64,000 nucleotides of DNA, taken from assembly GCA_018105865.1 (NCBI GenBank), contig CM030852.1, forward strand, positions 1,472,434 through 1,536,433. The letters run 5' to 3'. The translations under genes and the position numbers were made by a program. The notes beneath the pieces were generated by a model. That model was not told the origin of the DNA. It was given only the letters and a program-made list of their open reading frames with translations, and ran no database searches. Shown here piece by piece: positions 1-58,439 of the stretch (within the stretch, counting starts at the first letter, position 1; each line of letters starts with the position of its first letter). Source of the DNA: Metaphire vulgaris (Eukaryota > Annelida > Clitellata > Crassiclitellata > Megascolecidae).

Positions 1-139
1 ACAGCTGTCAGATTGAGAGATGATAGATGGGTTAAAATGACAGATGATTGATCGAATCTATAGCGCCACAATGTAGCGATATGGCTTTAGCAGCAGAGGT
101 TATATCTAAAATACAATAATAATAATAATAATAATAATG

Positions 140-184
<45 letters not shown>

Positions 185-1463
185 GAGTGGTGACGAAGTC
201 GGCAGTATGATCAGCAGCGACGCAGCCAGGCATAGACAGGATTTTACATTTGGGGGCGCTCAAGCCCAATAATCACTCCCTTTTATTCCTTTTGAACCCG
301 CAACGCCATTTGGGGTGAATTCATTGAGGGGGCTAGATTAAGCGTTTGGGGGGCTTATGCTCCTCAAGCCCATTCCTAGCTACATCCCTGATGATCAGCA
401 TGTTGCTAAAATTGCCGATTGATGTTCCAAACAGGAACAGTTTATGACTTCATTTGAAAGGCTATTATTATTAGTTGGGGTTCCAGTGGTGGCTCCACAG
501 GAGGCCCGGGGAGCCGTGCCCCCTATTGAGTGCCTGGCCCCCAGTGGCCCGCCTCGGTTGGGACCCTATACTTATACTACATACCTAACTACAAATGGTT
601 GGCCCTATGATTAGAAGTTGCCACCCCAACGGCCACCCCACTTACCAAATCCTGGTGCCGCCACTTGGGGAGGGGTCGGCCCGTTGTTACGCCATATTTT
701 ACCGGGTCTGACGTTTTGTTACGTCGCGTTACGTAGGGGGAAAGGGGGTCAAAAAGTGCCTAAAATCGCATTTCGTAATTTATGGATGACCCCATATCTC
801 AAAAACTAGAGCTGATGGGGCAAAACTTATAACATTTTTGGAATCAGGGCACCAAATTTACTAAAGAATAGGTCTAACTTTTGAGGCACCAAATTGTGTG
901 TTGACCAGTGTAATCCATCCTATTACACTTTTCGCACAACATCAGAGAGAGAATTCAACATTTGTCCTTACTCTTGCATAATGCAGGACAACATTTGACT
1001 AAGATTTAACACTTCAAAATACAAGATTTCTTAGCAACAAAACATCAAAATTTGGCTTAAAAATTAAATGCAATAAAAGAAAAGAAACAGAAAATTAAGA
1101 ACAGACGTAAAGCCTCAGCACGATCAGTAAAAATTCAGTTTAAAAAAGCAACAAGCGTGCAACGCAACACAACATAACACAACACAACACCAGAAGACAA
1201 CCTCCACAACTAGGACTCACTTCGACAACGGTTGCCTTGCCTACACAGACTACCTCCATAGAAACAACTGTTGTCAATGCCTACAAGAATCCGTCTATAT
1301 TCGCCTTGCACTGTCAATTGCAAATCAAGAAAAACTGCTTGACACACATGCACACACAAAGACATCATCAAAGCATATTACACAAATAACAAGACAGCAC
1401 TAAAGCTGCACACGACAATGGAGACATTCTAAGAAGAAATAACAAAACTTCCCGATATTGACC

Positions 1464-1592
1464 AGAGATGTAGCAAGTACCAGTACCGGTACACAATATT
1501 TCAAGTACAAGTACCTGGCCTCCAAGTACAAGTACAGAAAATTTGTACTCGAGTACAACATGAGTACAAATACAAGTACTACATCTCTAGTA
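1464..1592. mobile_element. Short foldback element with GTAC-rich interior (hAT-MITE-like)
   Basis: Left end AGAGATGTAGCAAGTACC and right end AAGTACTACATCTCTAG are inverted. The interior is a run of AAGTAC and GTACTTG words. Flanks resemble each other (TATTGA on both sides) but do not give a clean 8 bp duplication. Confidence 0.5.
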
Positions 1593-1813
1593 TTGATTGC
1601 CAGTGGCTGCCCCACCCCAACAATAGGAGAAATAATTTTTTAATGCCCTATAATCCTTATCCCAAGAAATCAGAAGACATCTCAGGATTAGAAACAAGCA
1701 CAAAAAGCAAGTGAAAAAGAAAGCATGATAAAACTCCTTCAGGAAAGAGTTTCATCTTAAATCAATATGAAGTCTGGATCATCAGGTAGTTAAGATCCTT
1801 ATTACTGGGACGA

Positions 1814-1990
1814 CCAGAGATGACAATGGTTCAACAGGTCATAGGCCGTATGGGTCAACGGGTCTTGAACCACGACCCATCACATTTTTAAGACTTTGGA
1901 TGCAGTTAAAAGCAAAAGTTCAGTGGGTGACTGTGGGTCATATGGGTCGTGGGTCAAGGGTAATTTATGAATGGCCCACTGCCATCTCTG
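1814..1990. mobile_element. Foldback MITE with CAGAGATG ends
   Basis: Left CAGAGATGACAATGG and right CCACTGCCATCTCTG are inverted repeats. The interior has several copies of the word CATATGGGTCGTGGGTC. No target duplication is visible. Confidence 0.5.
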
Positions 1991-2925
1991 ATTGGTACTA
2001 CTTCTGAGTAAATTATGTCACACATAAAAGCAGGAAGCAATTCGAATTCACCTCGCACAACGAAATGAGACTCAAAAAAGCTAAAGGAAAGAACAGACTG
2101 TTTAAAGCAAACACAATCTAATCAACAGACAATGATATCAAAAGACTGATGCAACTACACAGTACAAGAAGCATTCAGAGCACAAGTACTCCAGCCAACC
2201 AGTATGGCAAACTACCTTCGAGTGTACTTGGCAGTTCGTCCATGCTTATCACCTGTCGTCCAGTTTTCATATGCAAGGCTTTCTCTACAGCCAGTGGAGA
2301 AAGCGATAATTCACTCCACACTCAATCTAGCCCCTTAAGGTAGTGCGTGATTCTGAACTCTTATGCCATGTTATAAACGCAGTGTGTTTTTCTTAGATAT
2401 ATAACGCCCAGTGCTTGAATTTAGGGCAGTTAGGGGGCTGGACCACTCCCAAGCCCACACTTCAACCTCCAGAGGTGGTTGGGCGTGGCTACAAACCAAA
2501 CATAATTTTCTTCCACCAAGGGGTTGATGTCAAGGATGATAACACAATCAAGAGAATAATCATCAGTGAATTTAATCACTTGTCAAGTCTGCAATATTTC
2601 TATTGACAACCTGAATTGAGCTGGTGCTAAAAGTGAACTTCTATAGCGCCATTTTAGTAAACTAGCTATCAATGGGTCGACCTAAACCGGTGGTAGAGCT
2701 GCTGCCAAACAACCTGACAGATTGAACACCTGTCTGATTTTATCATTATCTAAGTTTGCCTACTTATGTACTGTCTATAAATCACCATTTGATATATGTA
2801 CAAATAAAAACATTTACATAATATTTTAAATTTAAATACTATATAATTATAATTCGTATAAATGACATAACACAGGCTCAAGGGCAAGAAGAAATGAAGG
2901 AGAATACAGGAACAAACCTTATTGC

Positions 2926-2978
<53 letters not shown>

Positions 2979-3057
2979 GTGGTTTTCACAAAGGGCCGAT
3001 CCTACTGAACCACTCTAAAACCTGTTATCTATAACATTAAAATCGTTATCTGTATGT

Positions 3058-3350
3058 CTGTTGCCTTCGAGCGTTCTGATTGGTTGGCTGTGTGAGCGTT
3101 CTGATTGGTTGCGTTCGACCGTTCTGATTGTTTGGCTGTGTGAGCGTTCTGATTGGTTGGCTGTGTGAGCGTTCTGATTGGTTACCTTCAAGCGTTCTGA
3201 TTGGTTGGCTGAGTGAGCGTTCTGATTGGTCATTCTGGAATTGGAATTGGATTGGTCGTTGCCTCGAGCGAAGCGAAAGCGAAGCGAAAGCGACGTGACG
3301 TGGCTTCGCCTCATGCGAGCGAAGCTCGCGCGAGCGAAGCGAGCCTTCGA
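3058..3350. repeat. Tandem CTGATTGG (inverted CCAAT) repeat followed by CpG-rich GCGAAGC repeat
   Basis: Between 3076 and 3230 the word TTCTGATTGG occurs six times, with one variant, spaced 20-32 bp. It is followed by a 100 bp CpG-rich run of GCGAAGC/GCGAAAG words and CGTGACGTGG. The + strand carries ATTGG, so CCAAT lies on the minus strand. Confidence 0.7.
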
Positions 3351-3418
3351 GTTCTAGTTATATTAAATTATCAAAACTATTTCAAAATCAGACATGAAAG
3401 AAAATCATGCGTGCTCAC

Positions 3419-21766
<18,348 letters not shown>

Positions 21767-21777
21767 CTTAAACAGCC

Positions 21778-21792
21778 GTTGCCATTGACGAC
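21778..21792 (-). promoter_or_regulatory. Candidate RFX X-box upstream of NPHP4
   Basis: Minus strand GTCGTCAATGGCAAC fits the X-box rule RYYNYY, 1-3 spacer bases, RRNRAC. It lies 12-26 bases upstream of the start codon. RFX factors drive ciliary genes, and nphp-4 in nematodes is a known X-box gene. Confidence 0.55.
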
Positions 21793-21842
21793 GAATCTTA
21801 AAACACCGGCCCTTTAAAAAACTGCTGCGGCGCCTTTTTATG

Positions 21843-23894
21843 TATTTTTTAAAAAAATTTTGTAACTCTGCCATCGTAGTGAAATGACTGAAATCACTAT
21901 CATTATCCTCAATGCTACAGCATAGCACAGCCAAGGGACTAACTGCATAAACTATAATTGTGATAGTTCCAAATAATATGCTAGATGGAATCATAGAATC
22001 AGATTGGCAACATGACCATACAAATCTGCATGTATTCATAATTTGATAAATATATATATATGCATCCTTCATTCCTGATTAACTTCGAGTTGAGCTGTAA
22101 GGTCTGAAGCAATTTTCCAGACTACAGCACAACTGCTCGGCAATCATTACCTGCACTCCTCTCCTAATTATTTGCTTCAGTTTTGCACACATCCCACGAT
22201 CAGTCTACAGATCCAAATGAGGGGCCCAGTCCCCGTAGCTACCTTTGCAAAATTCAACTTTGCCCCATCGCACTCAGAAAGGCGCATACGGCACCTGAGA
22301 AGTCACAATTTCTTAATAACAACCCATTATTCCAAAGCACAACATTGAAACTGAAAGTGGAAGAATCACCTACTACTATTGGAACACTGAAGTCAACAAC
22401 ACACAAACATCTCGCTGGAAAAGTTGTAATGAAACATACATATAATATCATGTCAAATTTCAAAGCAGCAGAATAAAATAACATAATTATGCAACTACAG
22501 TACATCATCAGTCGAAGAAAGCTATCGTCAAGTAAACAAGAAAATATATTGACAATAACAAAAATATAATACTTGGACCTAAAGTAAGTAAGGGACCACT
22601 ATAGCACTAGCCATTCAGAAATATCAAGCCTAATCAGTGGCAAATTCTTTCAGAAAGTAGGAAGGGTTGAATTACTCAAAGCTTTCAACATCCGGTGGGG
22701 AAAGGGGGGAGGGGATAAAATGTAAGATTTTCGACCCCCACTTCTCAGCCTAGGCTACTGAAGACAGGGCAAAAAAGTGGAAGCAGCAAGACGGTCACAG
22801 AATGTTGTAGAATCAGCCACTGCAATATTCACACTAATCTAATATTAACATCTATGAAGTAAATCTATGCAAATTCATCGTACACACATACGGTAGTCAG
22901 AGCCATATTCAGCAACACAACATGTATGAACGTACTACAGGCGTTTCTACAAAAATTACAAGTAATTATCACAGTCAACCACAGGCTTAAGAGGCAACAG
23001 ATGGATTGAAATAATACGCACACACTGTATCCGTATGCATATAATATGTTGGTGTTGCGAGATAATTTACAAACCATTAAAGTCATCACACACATTAAAC
23101 TTGAAATTTTCTAGAGAGAGTGGTGCAAAATACCTATGCCAAAGGGTGGTTAAAATATTCAGAGTTATGGAGATCAGAAAATAGCGTCCATTTCCACACC
23201 CGCAAGACTTTACAAGAAGCCCTTACCAACACATTATATGCATGAAAATACAGTAGAAACCAGTAGAACAATCAATCGATCATTACAACAATCACTGGCT
23301 ATACAACAATCAATGCACAATACAATCAACTACTGTACTACTCCTTGTAATCAAGTTCAGTAGTTCCACGCAAGTAAAAGTCACGAGATTAAAATGAAAG
23401 AGCTAGATGAATATAAAGATGTCGTTCAATAAAAATTTACTCACTTACGATAATTTACAACACAATTACAAAAATGATGGTCAGAATGCACGTATTTACA
23501 AATCTGAATCGATCGAAGATAAATGATGAAGAAACTGGCGACGTTGATTAGCCATTTAACAAAGATTAAAACTAGCAACAACGTTGAATTGAGACTCAGG
23601 CTCCACGATAGCAAGCTTCAACTAAGACAATCTTTGAAACACGTTTCCGTAACTAAGCAAACGGCACCGCTAAACAATTCCAGCTAGACACGGCAATTTC
23701 TCAAATAGACACTAAAAATCAACCAGAAATGATGATAACAACAACAGCAACGACAACAGCCAAAGTGACAACAATGGCAACTACAATTCTGACAAAGACA
23801 ATTAAACTGATGGATGTTTGTCCCAACACGATAACACACAGCCAAATCAAAACAGTCGATCAATCAATCGATCAATCAATCAATCAACCAATCA

Positions 23895-23926
<32 letters not shown>

Positions 23927-24251
23927 GCCAACCAAACAACCAATCAATCAATCAACCAAACAACCAAATAATCAATCAATCAATTAACCAACCAACCGAC
24001 CAACCAATCAATCAGCAATGCAGTCAATTCAACTATAGTTAAACGTACATTACTGATCAGCAAAACACTCGGCTACATAAGAATTCCTCGTCAGCCATTT
24101 TAGTTTTTGGGAAAACTGCAACTTGTACAAGGTTCAAGATTAATACACTCGATCACCGACCAAGGTCCGCGTGATACGGTGAGACCAGCGCGAACGGTTA
24201 CTGTCTTAAAATCATGTTCGTGTCGCAGACGCCAGACGGTCATCACAAAGC
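21843..24251. other. Spacer between GNB1 stop and NPHP4 start
   Basis: Should contain the GNB1 3' UTR (from 24251 leftward) and the NPHP4 promoter and 5' UTR. I see no coding exon. No AATAAA signal on the minus strand is obvious. It holds the AATC tract at 23855-24015 and otherwise unique AT-rich DNA. Confidence 0.6.
23855..24015. repeat. AATC tetranucleotide tract
   Basis: CAATCAAT units with AACC and AAAC interruptions. The Gln/Ser/Asn-rich open frames are artefacts. Confidence 0.95.
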
Positions 24252-30391
<6,140 letters not shown>

Positions 30392-30424
30392 TGTTGCTTT
30401 CAATTAGTTAGATAGCTGCTACAA
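30392..30424 (-). other. GNB1 5' UTR part of coding exon 1
   Basis: An acceptor GTTGCAG sits 33 bases before the start codon, so the first coding exon probably begins at 30424 with an intron upstream. Confidence 0.5.
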
Positions 30425-30500
30425 CTGCAACAAAAGTAAACATCTCAAGTTAAAATAACAGCAACAAATGCCTTTAAATGCAAATACACAAGTCTTCATG

Positions 30501-30622
30501 GGTGTAAACTTGGAAGAAAAAGTGGGTGCCCAACCCACACACCTTTCCCCTGTTTTAGCCTAGCCTCTCTAAAAGTGGGGGGGGGGCGCTTGAGCCTAGC
30601 AGTCTCATGAAGTTTATATCCA
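30501..30622. mobile_element. GTAAACTT foldback element
   Basis: Starts GGTGTAAACTTGG and ends GAAGTTTATATCC. The interior has AAAGTGGG and GCTTGAGCC. Confidence 0.65.
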
Positions 30623-31609
30623 CATAATTCTTATTCTTTTGTCACTTAGACCACCAGCTAATGTCTACAACATCGGGGCTAGTGCAATGTAAAATATCAC
30701 AAGTCACTGATGGAAATTCTAGGAACATACAAAACAAAGCATGTAGCTAATTTGATTTCCTGAAGGGAAAGGGTTAATGTCACACAGCCTATTAATGTGC
30801 GTAAAGATGACCTTCAGAATCAGACTCGTTGTTAATCATTAGTTCAAATGCTTTACTTGTCAACCACTATTTAGTCACCATTAAGTCTGCATTGTGGGCA
30901 AACGGCAAAATCGGATGCTTAGGAGTCAAAAAGCGAATATGTTCCAAACATTTAAACATCTATCAATAGACAAATACAGCAATAAGCAAAACTTGGGGGC
31001 AGTGGAGCATTTTCTATCTAGCAAAAGAACTAATGGACCAGCACAGTCCAATTTCTAAAAATTTCCCTCGAAAAAAGGCTGTCAGTCAGGCAAGCAATTT
31101 TCTGCAGTCTCCGCTGATGTTGAAAATTTTTGGCATAGTATAGCCTCACCCCTTTAAAACAGCAGAGGATTTACACGTTCACAAAACTCATTCTTAAACG
31201 TATGCACAGAAGTCTACATAATCTATAGCATGGATGCACGCTCACTAATATTAAAACACGCAATGTGACTTGACGATGCACACCCGATCCTGCCTGAACT
31301 ACCGAAAATCGAGACTAGCCCGCATTAGGCCGGTATGCCCCCAAAATTTTCACGCTCATCACGTTCAACAATTTCGTTCTAGTTGGGTCGAACGATTATC
31401 TAGAATTTTTTCGCCGATGCGAGGCGTCAAGGAAGGCAGAATCTCGACTTCTGTGAAATAACAAGCTCCTACTTATTGATTGCCAACCGCAGCGGGCGAC
31501 AGCCATGGCGGCCGCAGACAGACTCTGCCAATCCCCCCCCCCCACCCCAACCCATCGCGGTCGGATAGACGAAGATAAATTAGATAATGCTGTTCACCGC
31601 CAGCTTACC

Positions 31610-32045
31610 TGCAGAAAGACCAAGAACATCCAGATTTGGCGATCTACCAGCGACCAAGCAAAGGGAAGATGCACCTTCACTTTAACCCACCGACGAACGG
31701 ATAAGGGATATCCGACAGATCGAAAGATGCGATTAAAAAAATTAACCGCAACCCTAGCATCGAATTTGCTGCCCGATTCCCGGCGCGTTCGCTCGCCTGC
31801 CTGTCTGCCTTGTTGCCGTAACAGCCTGATGCCGTAGGGCTTGGCTGACGCCTCTCCTTGGGCGGGGCTCCTACTAGGCCACGGCCGCCGCAGTCGTCGG
31901 AGAAGGAGCCGTGCCGTCGCTTGGGGTGTGCTTTGACGGTCGGCATCGTCGCATCGATAGATGTGGCTGTGTACATAGAATTTGGTTTCACTAGAACGAG
32001 TCTACGATGTCTAAAAAGGGAAGCCAAATATCCACCATTTTGTTA
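31610..32045 (-). promoter_or_regulatory. Likely GNB1 5' noncoding exon and promoter region
   Basis: On the minus strand a strong donor GCAG followed by GTAAGC lies at 31609/31608. The 350 bp upstream is the most CpG-rich stretch in the area (31750-31950). I infer a noncoding first exon ending at 31609. The transcription start is not visible, and a CT/CA tract lies at 32048-32110. Confidence 0.45.
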
Positions 32046-32048
32046 AGT

Positions 32049-32098
<50 letters not shown>

Positions 32099-32110
32099 TC
32101 TCGCACACAC

Positions 32111-33090
32111 TCATACTCCTAAAACTCGTAATAGAAGCCGGGTCGAAAACACTATTACTAGATAAGAGTGAAATCTAGATCTAGGTCAACTGAGCCGTGG
32201 AACAGACTGATACTACCCATTCTAGGCTGAGCTATTTCTAGGATTATCAATTTGGTGGTGGGGGGTGTTGATATATTCTGGGGGTCTTTTCCCTCCACTT
32301 TGTTAGTGCTACCACCTTAGCTGCATCATAATTAGGGAGGTGTTGCTCTCAGATTGGCAGGGGGTGTTGGGGGGATTTAGGGGTTAAAAATATCTCTGAT
32401 TCCAGTGATTCAAGGACAACCTGGATCTAGGCTGACAGAATTTATAATATTTGTTTCTGACCCTCAGATGACAACAGAAAGAATGCGAGAAAGAGTAAAG
32501 TGACTTAGGAAATGGTAAATAAACCTGCATTGAAAAAGAAAACCAGGCATATGTACACCATTCAGAGTGAAATCGTCAAAAATTGTCAATGCCTCCATTA
32601 ACTGTTGGCCGACTGAAAATTGCACTCTCTTTTTGTTTATAAAACCGGTTGTAGAATCCATGGTAAATCAAAAACTCAGCATATCAGAAAAATTCATTTC
32701 GTGGCAGAATCCCTTGAAAGACTAAACACCAACAGATTTCTAATTAATTTACTCTATATATTTAATTAAAATGTCTGTTTAAAAGTCTTATAATTAATAT
32801 ATTAAAATAACTGTTATTTGAAAGTTATTCTAGAACCTTTTTGTCTATCAGAAGAAAGTCCAGGAAATGCTAGATCCATGTACATGTAATATACAGGTAA
32901 GTGCCAGCAGTACTTTTATGCAGATTTGAATTAAAGATTGCAAAAGCTTTGTATAAGTACTTCATAGAAAGCATCAGTTGATACAATAGTCCAACTAACA
33001 CTTTACCTAAAAGTGCTTGAAATACACAGCATGAATACATCATAACTATAAAAATTGAAATCCCCCTTTTGAAGCAGATCTGCTGGGAAC
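32111..33090. other. Intergenic DNA, no gene seen
   Basis: Between the GNB1 promoter and the TNK2 3' end. AT-rich and mostly unique. A G-rich repeat remnant lies around 32240-32390. Confidence 0.5.
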
Positions 33091-33158
33091 AGTTCAAATT
33101 AGTTTAATTTTAGGCATTTCTAATTCTCTTCGTTTTCTTTCTTTCCTTCCCTCGTTCC

Positions 33159-33318
33159 CTATTGGGTTGGACGATTGGTCTGAATGAGTTCCTTCCACTT
33201 CTGTCTGTCTCTTGCTGCTCTGGTCATTTGAATGAAGTTCATTTGCATTTCTTCTGCATTCACTTTTAAGTTTCCTATCCGTGTTTTTCTTGGTCTTCTT
33301 TTTTTCTCCTTTACCCTC
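33159..33318 (-). pseudogene. C-terminal fragment of a non-LTR retrotransposon ORF
   Basis: A minus-strand frame reads EKKRRPRKTR, then TRAARDRQKWKELIQ and NRPTQ, then TAG. This is the typical tail of LINE reverse-transcriptase ORFs (a GRPRKTW-like block followed by ARDRxxWRxL). Only the 3' end is present. Confidence 0.65.
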
Positions 33319-33892
33319 CAACACAATTGTAATTAGTCAAATTTAGAGCTTTAGTATTACTGTATTTGTAAAATGAAAACAAGAGTTTGCTATTGGAGAA
33401 CAATTATTATGCAAGCCTCAGTGATGTGATCTTACAGCATGACATCAACACAGCTAAAACAGGCAATAAACTTATCACAACTGCATGCCATTATAGAGAT
33501 GGCACTTAATAACACAATATCAACATCTATTAGCATAATAGACCTATACATCCTATAGCTCAGATTAGCACGATTGCCATAGCATGCAATGGCAGATTTA
33601 TATAGCTCCTCTTTTTATACACATCCAGATATATAAAAAGCCATGTCCATTCCCCTTAAATACCATCCCACACTCCTTCGTGCCACTGCCACAACAGTGA
33701 TGGATACATTTGTTTATAATTTTGATGAGCCAGCCATTGGCTATTTTAACTGGCTCAAATTGAAATCAATAACTCTGAGATATATTTCACGAATAACCCT
33801 AAATACCAAGTGCCTCCCGGCTAATTCCAGATGCAAATAAGAGTATTTTCTAAGTTAAAATCCATTACGAAAGCAATTCGTGAAAAAAGCAG

Positions 33893-33894
33893 CG

Positions 33895-33937
<43 letters not shown>

Positions 33938-34170
33938 CGTGAGCGCATTGGTTCGTTCATATTTGGCAATCCATTTGAAAACCACAACTGCATAGCATGG
34001 GCGCCCGCACATTAGGGCAGGAGGGGGCACTTGCCCCCTCCACTGGAATATGCAAATACAAATATTTCACAGTGAAATGTGAAAACCTTGCCAAAATATT
34101 AGACATGACCATTGTGCTAAAATGCGTTTTGGCCCCTCCTGGAAAAATTACTGTGGGTGGGTGCCCATGA
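33893..34170. repeat. ATC tract and dispersed GGGGCA repeat
   Basis: (ATC)n at 33893-33937. A repeat at 33996-34170 starts GGCGCCCGCACATTAGGG and ends GTGGGTGCCCATG. Confidence 0.6.
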
Positions 34171-34639
34171 AATGCAGCATGGCAACACATCTACAACTGA
34201 GCTACGTACCATAACCACCTAAAAGCATTGCATAGTATTGCTTATCAGTTAAAGACAATTTAATCAACTTAAACACGAGTATAAAACATACGTGTATATA
34301 TATTTATATAAAACCAACATAATGACATATTATGGAGTGCCAGTATGTAATTTAACTCATGGACGAGGCCATCACAGAATGGAAGCAGTCCATGATGACA
34401 AAGACCTCTGCTTCCTGGATGCCCATACTAGAATACTACAGTCTAGTCACACACAGTGGAATGCAAGACACACTACGGTAATACCATTAGCATCAGTTAC
34501 TTTAGAAGACCAATGATGTGACACATGGAAAATTTAGATGGCTACCAAAGGCAAGCATGGCAGAAACCACATCGAGTTCAAATAAAACAAATGAAGACTT
34601 TCAAACAACCAATTGAACCACTGTAGGATTTCTGGAGCA

Positions 34640-34832
34640 GTGGCATAGCAAGGGGTGTTGGGAGTTAAAACCCTCCTTGGCTGTCGACGAAACATTTTTT
34701 GATGTGTTTCCATACATATTTTATTTTTGGATGTGGTTTTGGGGGTCAAGATTTTGCTTGTCAAGATTTTTTTAAGTTGGTGGCGATCAACCAAAACCCC
34801 CCTTCCGGAAATCCTGGTTATACCACTGTTCT
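34640..34832. mobile_element. Foldback MITE with CAGTGG ends
   Basis: Left CAGTGGCATAGCAAGG and right CCTGGTTATACCACTG are inverted repeats. Confidence 0.6.
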
Positions 34833-34939
34833 GGAGTATGAGGCAAATGATTAATTCTATAATATTGAAAGCAAATTTAATATTATATATTACACATGTA
34901 TTTTCAAAGATATTTTCAACTGCAAGACAGTTCATCATA

Positions 34940-35060
34940 GGCATAAACTTCTATTAGGCCGCTAGGCTCACCCCCCGCACCCACACCCCACTTTTTGAGA
35001 GGCTAAGTTAGAGAAGAAGAAAAGAGTGGGACCCACTTTTCAGCCAACTTTTCGTCTATG
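34940..35060. mobile_element. GTAAACTT foldback element
   Basis: Starts GGCATAAACTTCTATTAG. The interior has ACTTTTTGAGAGGCTA. Confidence 0.65.
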
Positions 35061-35179
35061 CAGTCCACAACTGGCACGATTCCTTAGCATTCAGATACAA
35101 AAACAATGCATTAAAATTCAGCTACTGCATATGCTACTAGCACAACAGAGACATTCCAACAAATAAATTAGGAAGCAGA

Positions 35180-36040
35180 ACATACATATTTGTGGAGGTT
35201 GGAGACTACACAACAAACAATAATAAACCATGCGTTCAAGTTGTCTAAATGCACAACTTTGGGTAACCAGAAATCACAAAAAAAGAATCACAAAAAGCCC
35301 CATCCAGCAAATACTGGTTTTTTTTTCATAAGCACACAACTAGACGAACATAGATTTCTACACAAACACACACTATTCACAGAATTAATAAATACGATCA
35401 AAAACATCAAAGCAGTTTCAAAAACACCAACAATTTCAAATAATAAGACAGTAAGCGCAAAAAAATCAGTTTTCAAAGTTTCAACTGACACAGATGCAAA
35501 GTCCAGTAACTATCAGAGAATTGAAAAACAAATACTGCAAGAAATGCCTTCACACAGGGGCGTCATTTGGGGGAAAAGGGGGTCGTGGCCCCCTCAAGGA
35601 AATGAAGAAACAATGTATAATGTATTGAATAAATAAATGTGAAATGTGCAAAATATCACAAAAATTTGCCCAAAATATACAAATTTTCCAAAATTGGCCA
35701 AAAATTTCCCGAAAATTGCCAAAATTTGGTCAAAATTGACCCAAAATTGTTCTCACCCCCCCCAAGAAAAGTGTGAAATGACGCTACTGCCTTCACAGGA
35801 TGTTTAGAAATCGGCATCTCTGATGCAATACGATACACAAGTAATGCGCTTATGCAGATTCAAGACATCCAGAAGCTTGACTCAAAAAAACTGACATTGA
35901 AAGCTAATGCAGGCGTAATTACTTAACACAGAAAATCCACACACCATTCAAAGACGAGACTTTTAAATACTATTATGAGAATATTGCATTTAATAGTGCA
36001 AGGTTGCGCAGACACGAACTAGAAGCAACACAAGCGCCAA
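35180..36040. other. Intergenic DNA / possible TNK2 3' UTR
   Basis: A 148-codon plus-strand frame at 35190-35636 is AT-rich, Lys/Asn/Thr-rich and unlike any protein that I know. A degenerate foldback (GGGGCGTCATTTGG to AAATGACGCTACTGCC) lies at 35558-35792. Confidence 0.45.
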
Positions 36041-36041
36041 T

Positions 36042-36180
36042 TAAGGGCCCATCCATATAGTACGTACTCGCCGAGTGGTTTGGATTTTGGAGAATTTTCG
36101 TATGTAGGCCTACCAAGTGTGCAAACGGGGGGTTGAAAATATGGCATTTTTTGCACACGTACTATATGGATGAGCCCTAA
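36042..36180. mobile_element. Foldback MITE ending two bases from the TNK2 stop codon
   Basis: Left AGGGCCCATCCATATAGTACGT and its inverted partner ACGTACTATATGGATGAGCCCT. Flanked by TTA/TAA. It lies in what must be the 3' UTR of the kinase gene. Confidence 0.75.
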
Positions 36181-36181
36181 G

Positions 36182-57674
<21,493 letters not shown>

Positions 57675-58438
57675 CTAAGTAAAATATCAACAACAGTGTC
57701 ACTAGTCACATGGTAGAACATCACATGATTTTTTTACCATGTAATTATCAGTCACTATAATAAAACACAATGTTTTAATGGATGGAGCTATTATAAACTC
57801 TTTGCTCAAGCTAAACTGATATTTATCAATTTTCATAACTGCCATATATGATTAAGCGAAACATTAGTCAACGAACAAACGTCCATATAACAACATGACC
57901 CAGATAAGGCTGACTTTTTTCTAAATAATGATCATTATCAGTTGTTATAAAGATAGTTCAATATCAATATTGACTGAAGTAAAGAGTAAAAAATGAAGTG
58001 TAATCTATTGAAAGTTTTATTATATGCAATGATGCTATATTATGATAACAGCAAAGTAACTATCAGTAAGAATTCTGATAACAGATGTCTGATTAGGTAG
58101 CTGCAAATAGTGGTCTGAGTAACAGTGGGAATTATGACCTTTCAAGCAACTACCGTATTATCTCGGGTATAATACACACCTGTGTATAATAAACACCCTT
58201 AGTTTCTAGAGTTATCATAATGTAAAAATGTTAATACCTATGTATAACATGCACCCAAAATTTCACATAGCAATCTCTATTCAGTAACCTGCTTAGAATG
58301 GGAAGTGTAGACAAAGTTTCCCCACTAGTTAATGTCCTACTTCATTTGTTTAACTATCTTTGTCAAAATCTCTATTGTATTACATAGACAGACACTGTTT
58401 TCTTTCAAATTCCGTTTGGAAATTGAAGTATATAGGCC
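57675..58438. other. DNA upstream of TNK2 exon 1, nothing recognised
   Basis: Either the TNK2 promoter and 5' UTR or an intron. AT-rich. A short TAATACACACC/TAATAAACACCC palindrome-like word lies near 58165. Confidence 0.5.
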
Positions 58439-58439
58439 T

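Larger units (their letters stand above)
1..3418. other. Repeat-filled intronic DNA left of NPHP4 exon 17
   Basis: Presumed part of an NPHP4 intron, because exon 17 ends with a good donor in phase 1. I searched both strands and found no further NPHP4 exon. It holds AAT and ATT tracts (112-183, 2931-2977), foldback elements (1464-1592, 1814-1990), G-rich repeats shared between 240-390 and 2410-2500, and the CCAAT-rich repeat near 3060. Confidence 0.6.

Noticed and set aside
21767..22072. N-terminal extension of NPHP4 (the frame is open to 22072)
   Set aside because: The extra residues are low-complexity and unlike the family, while the ATG at 21766 has an excellent context and the expected distance to the first conserved block.
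35190..35636. 148-codon plus-strand frame as a gene
   Set aside because: AT-rich, low-complexity composition, no family match, and it runs into a G-rich dispersed repeat.
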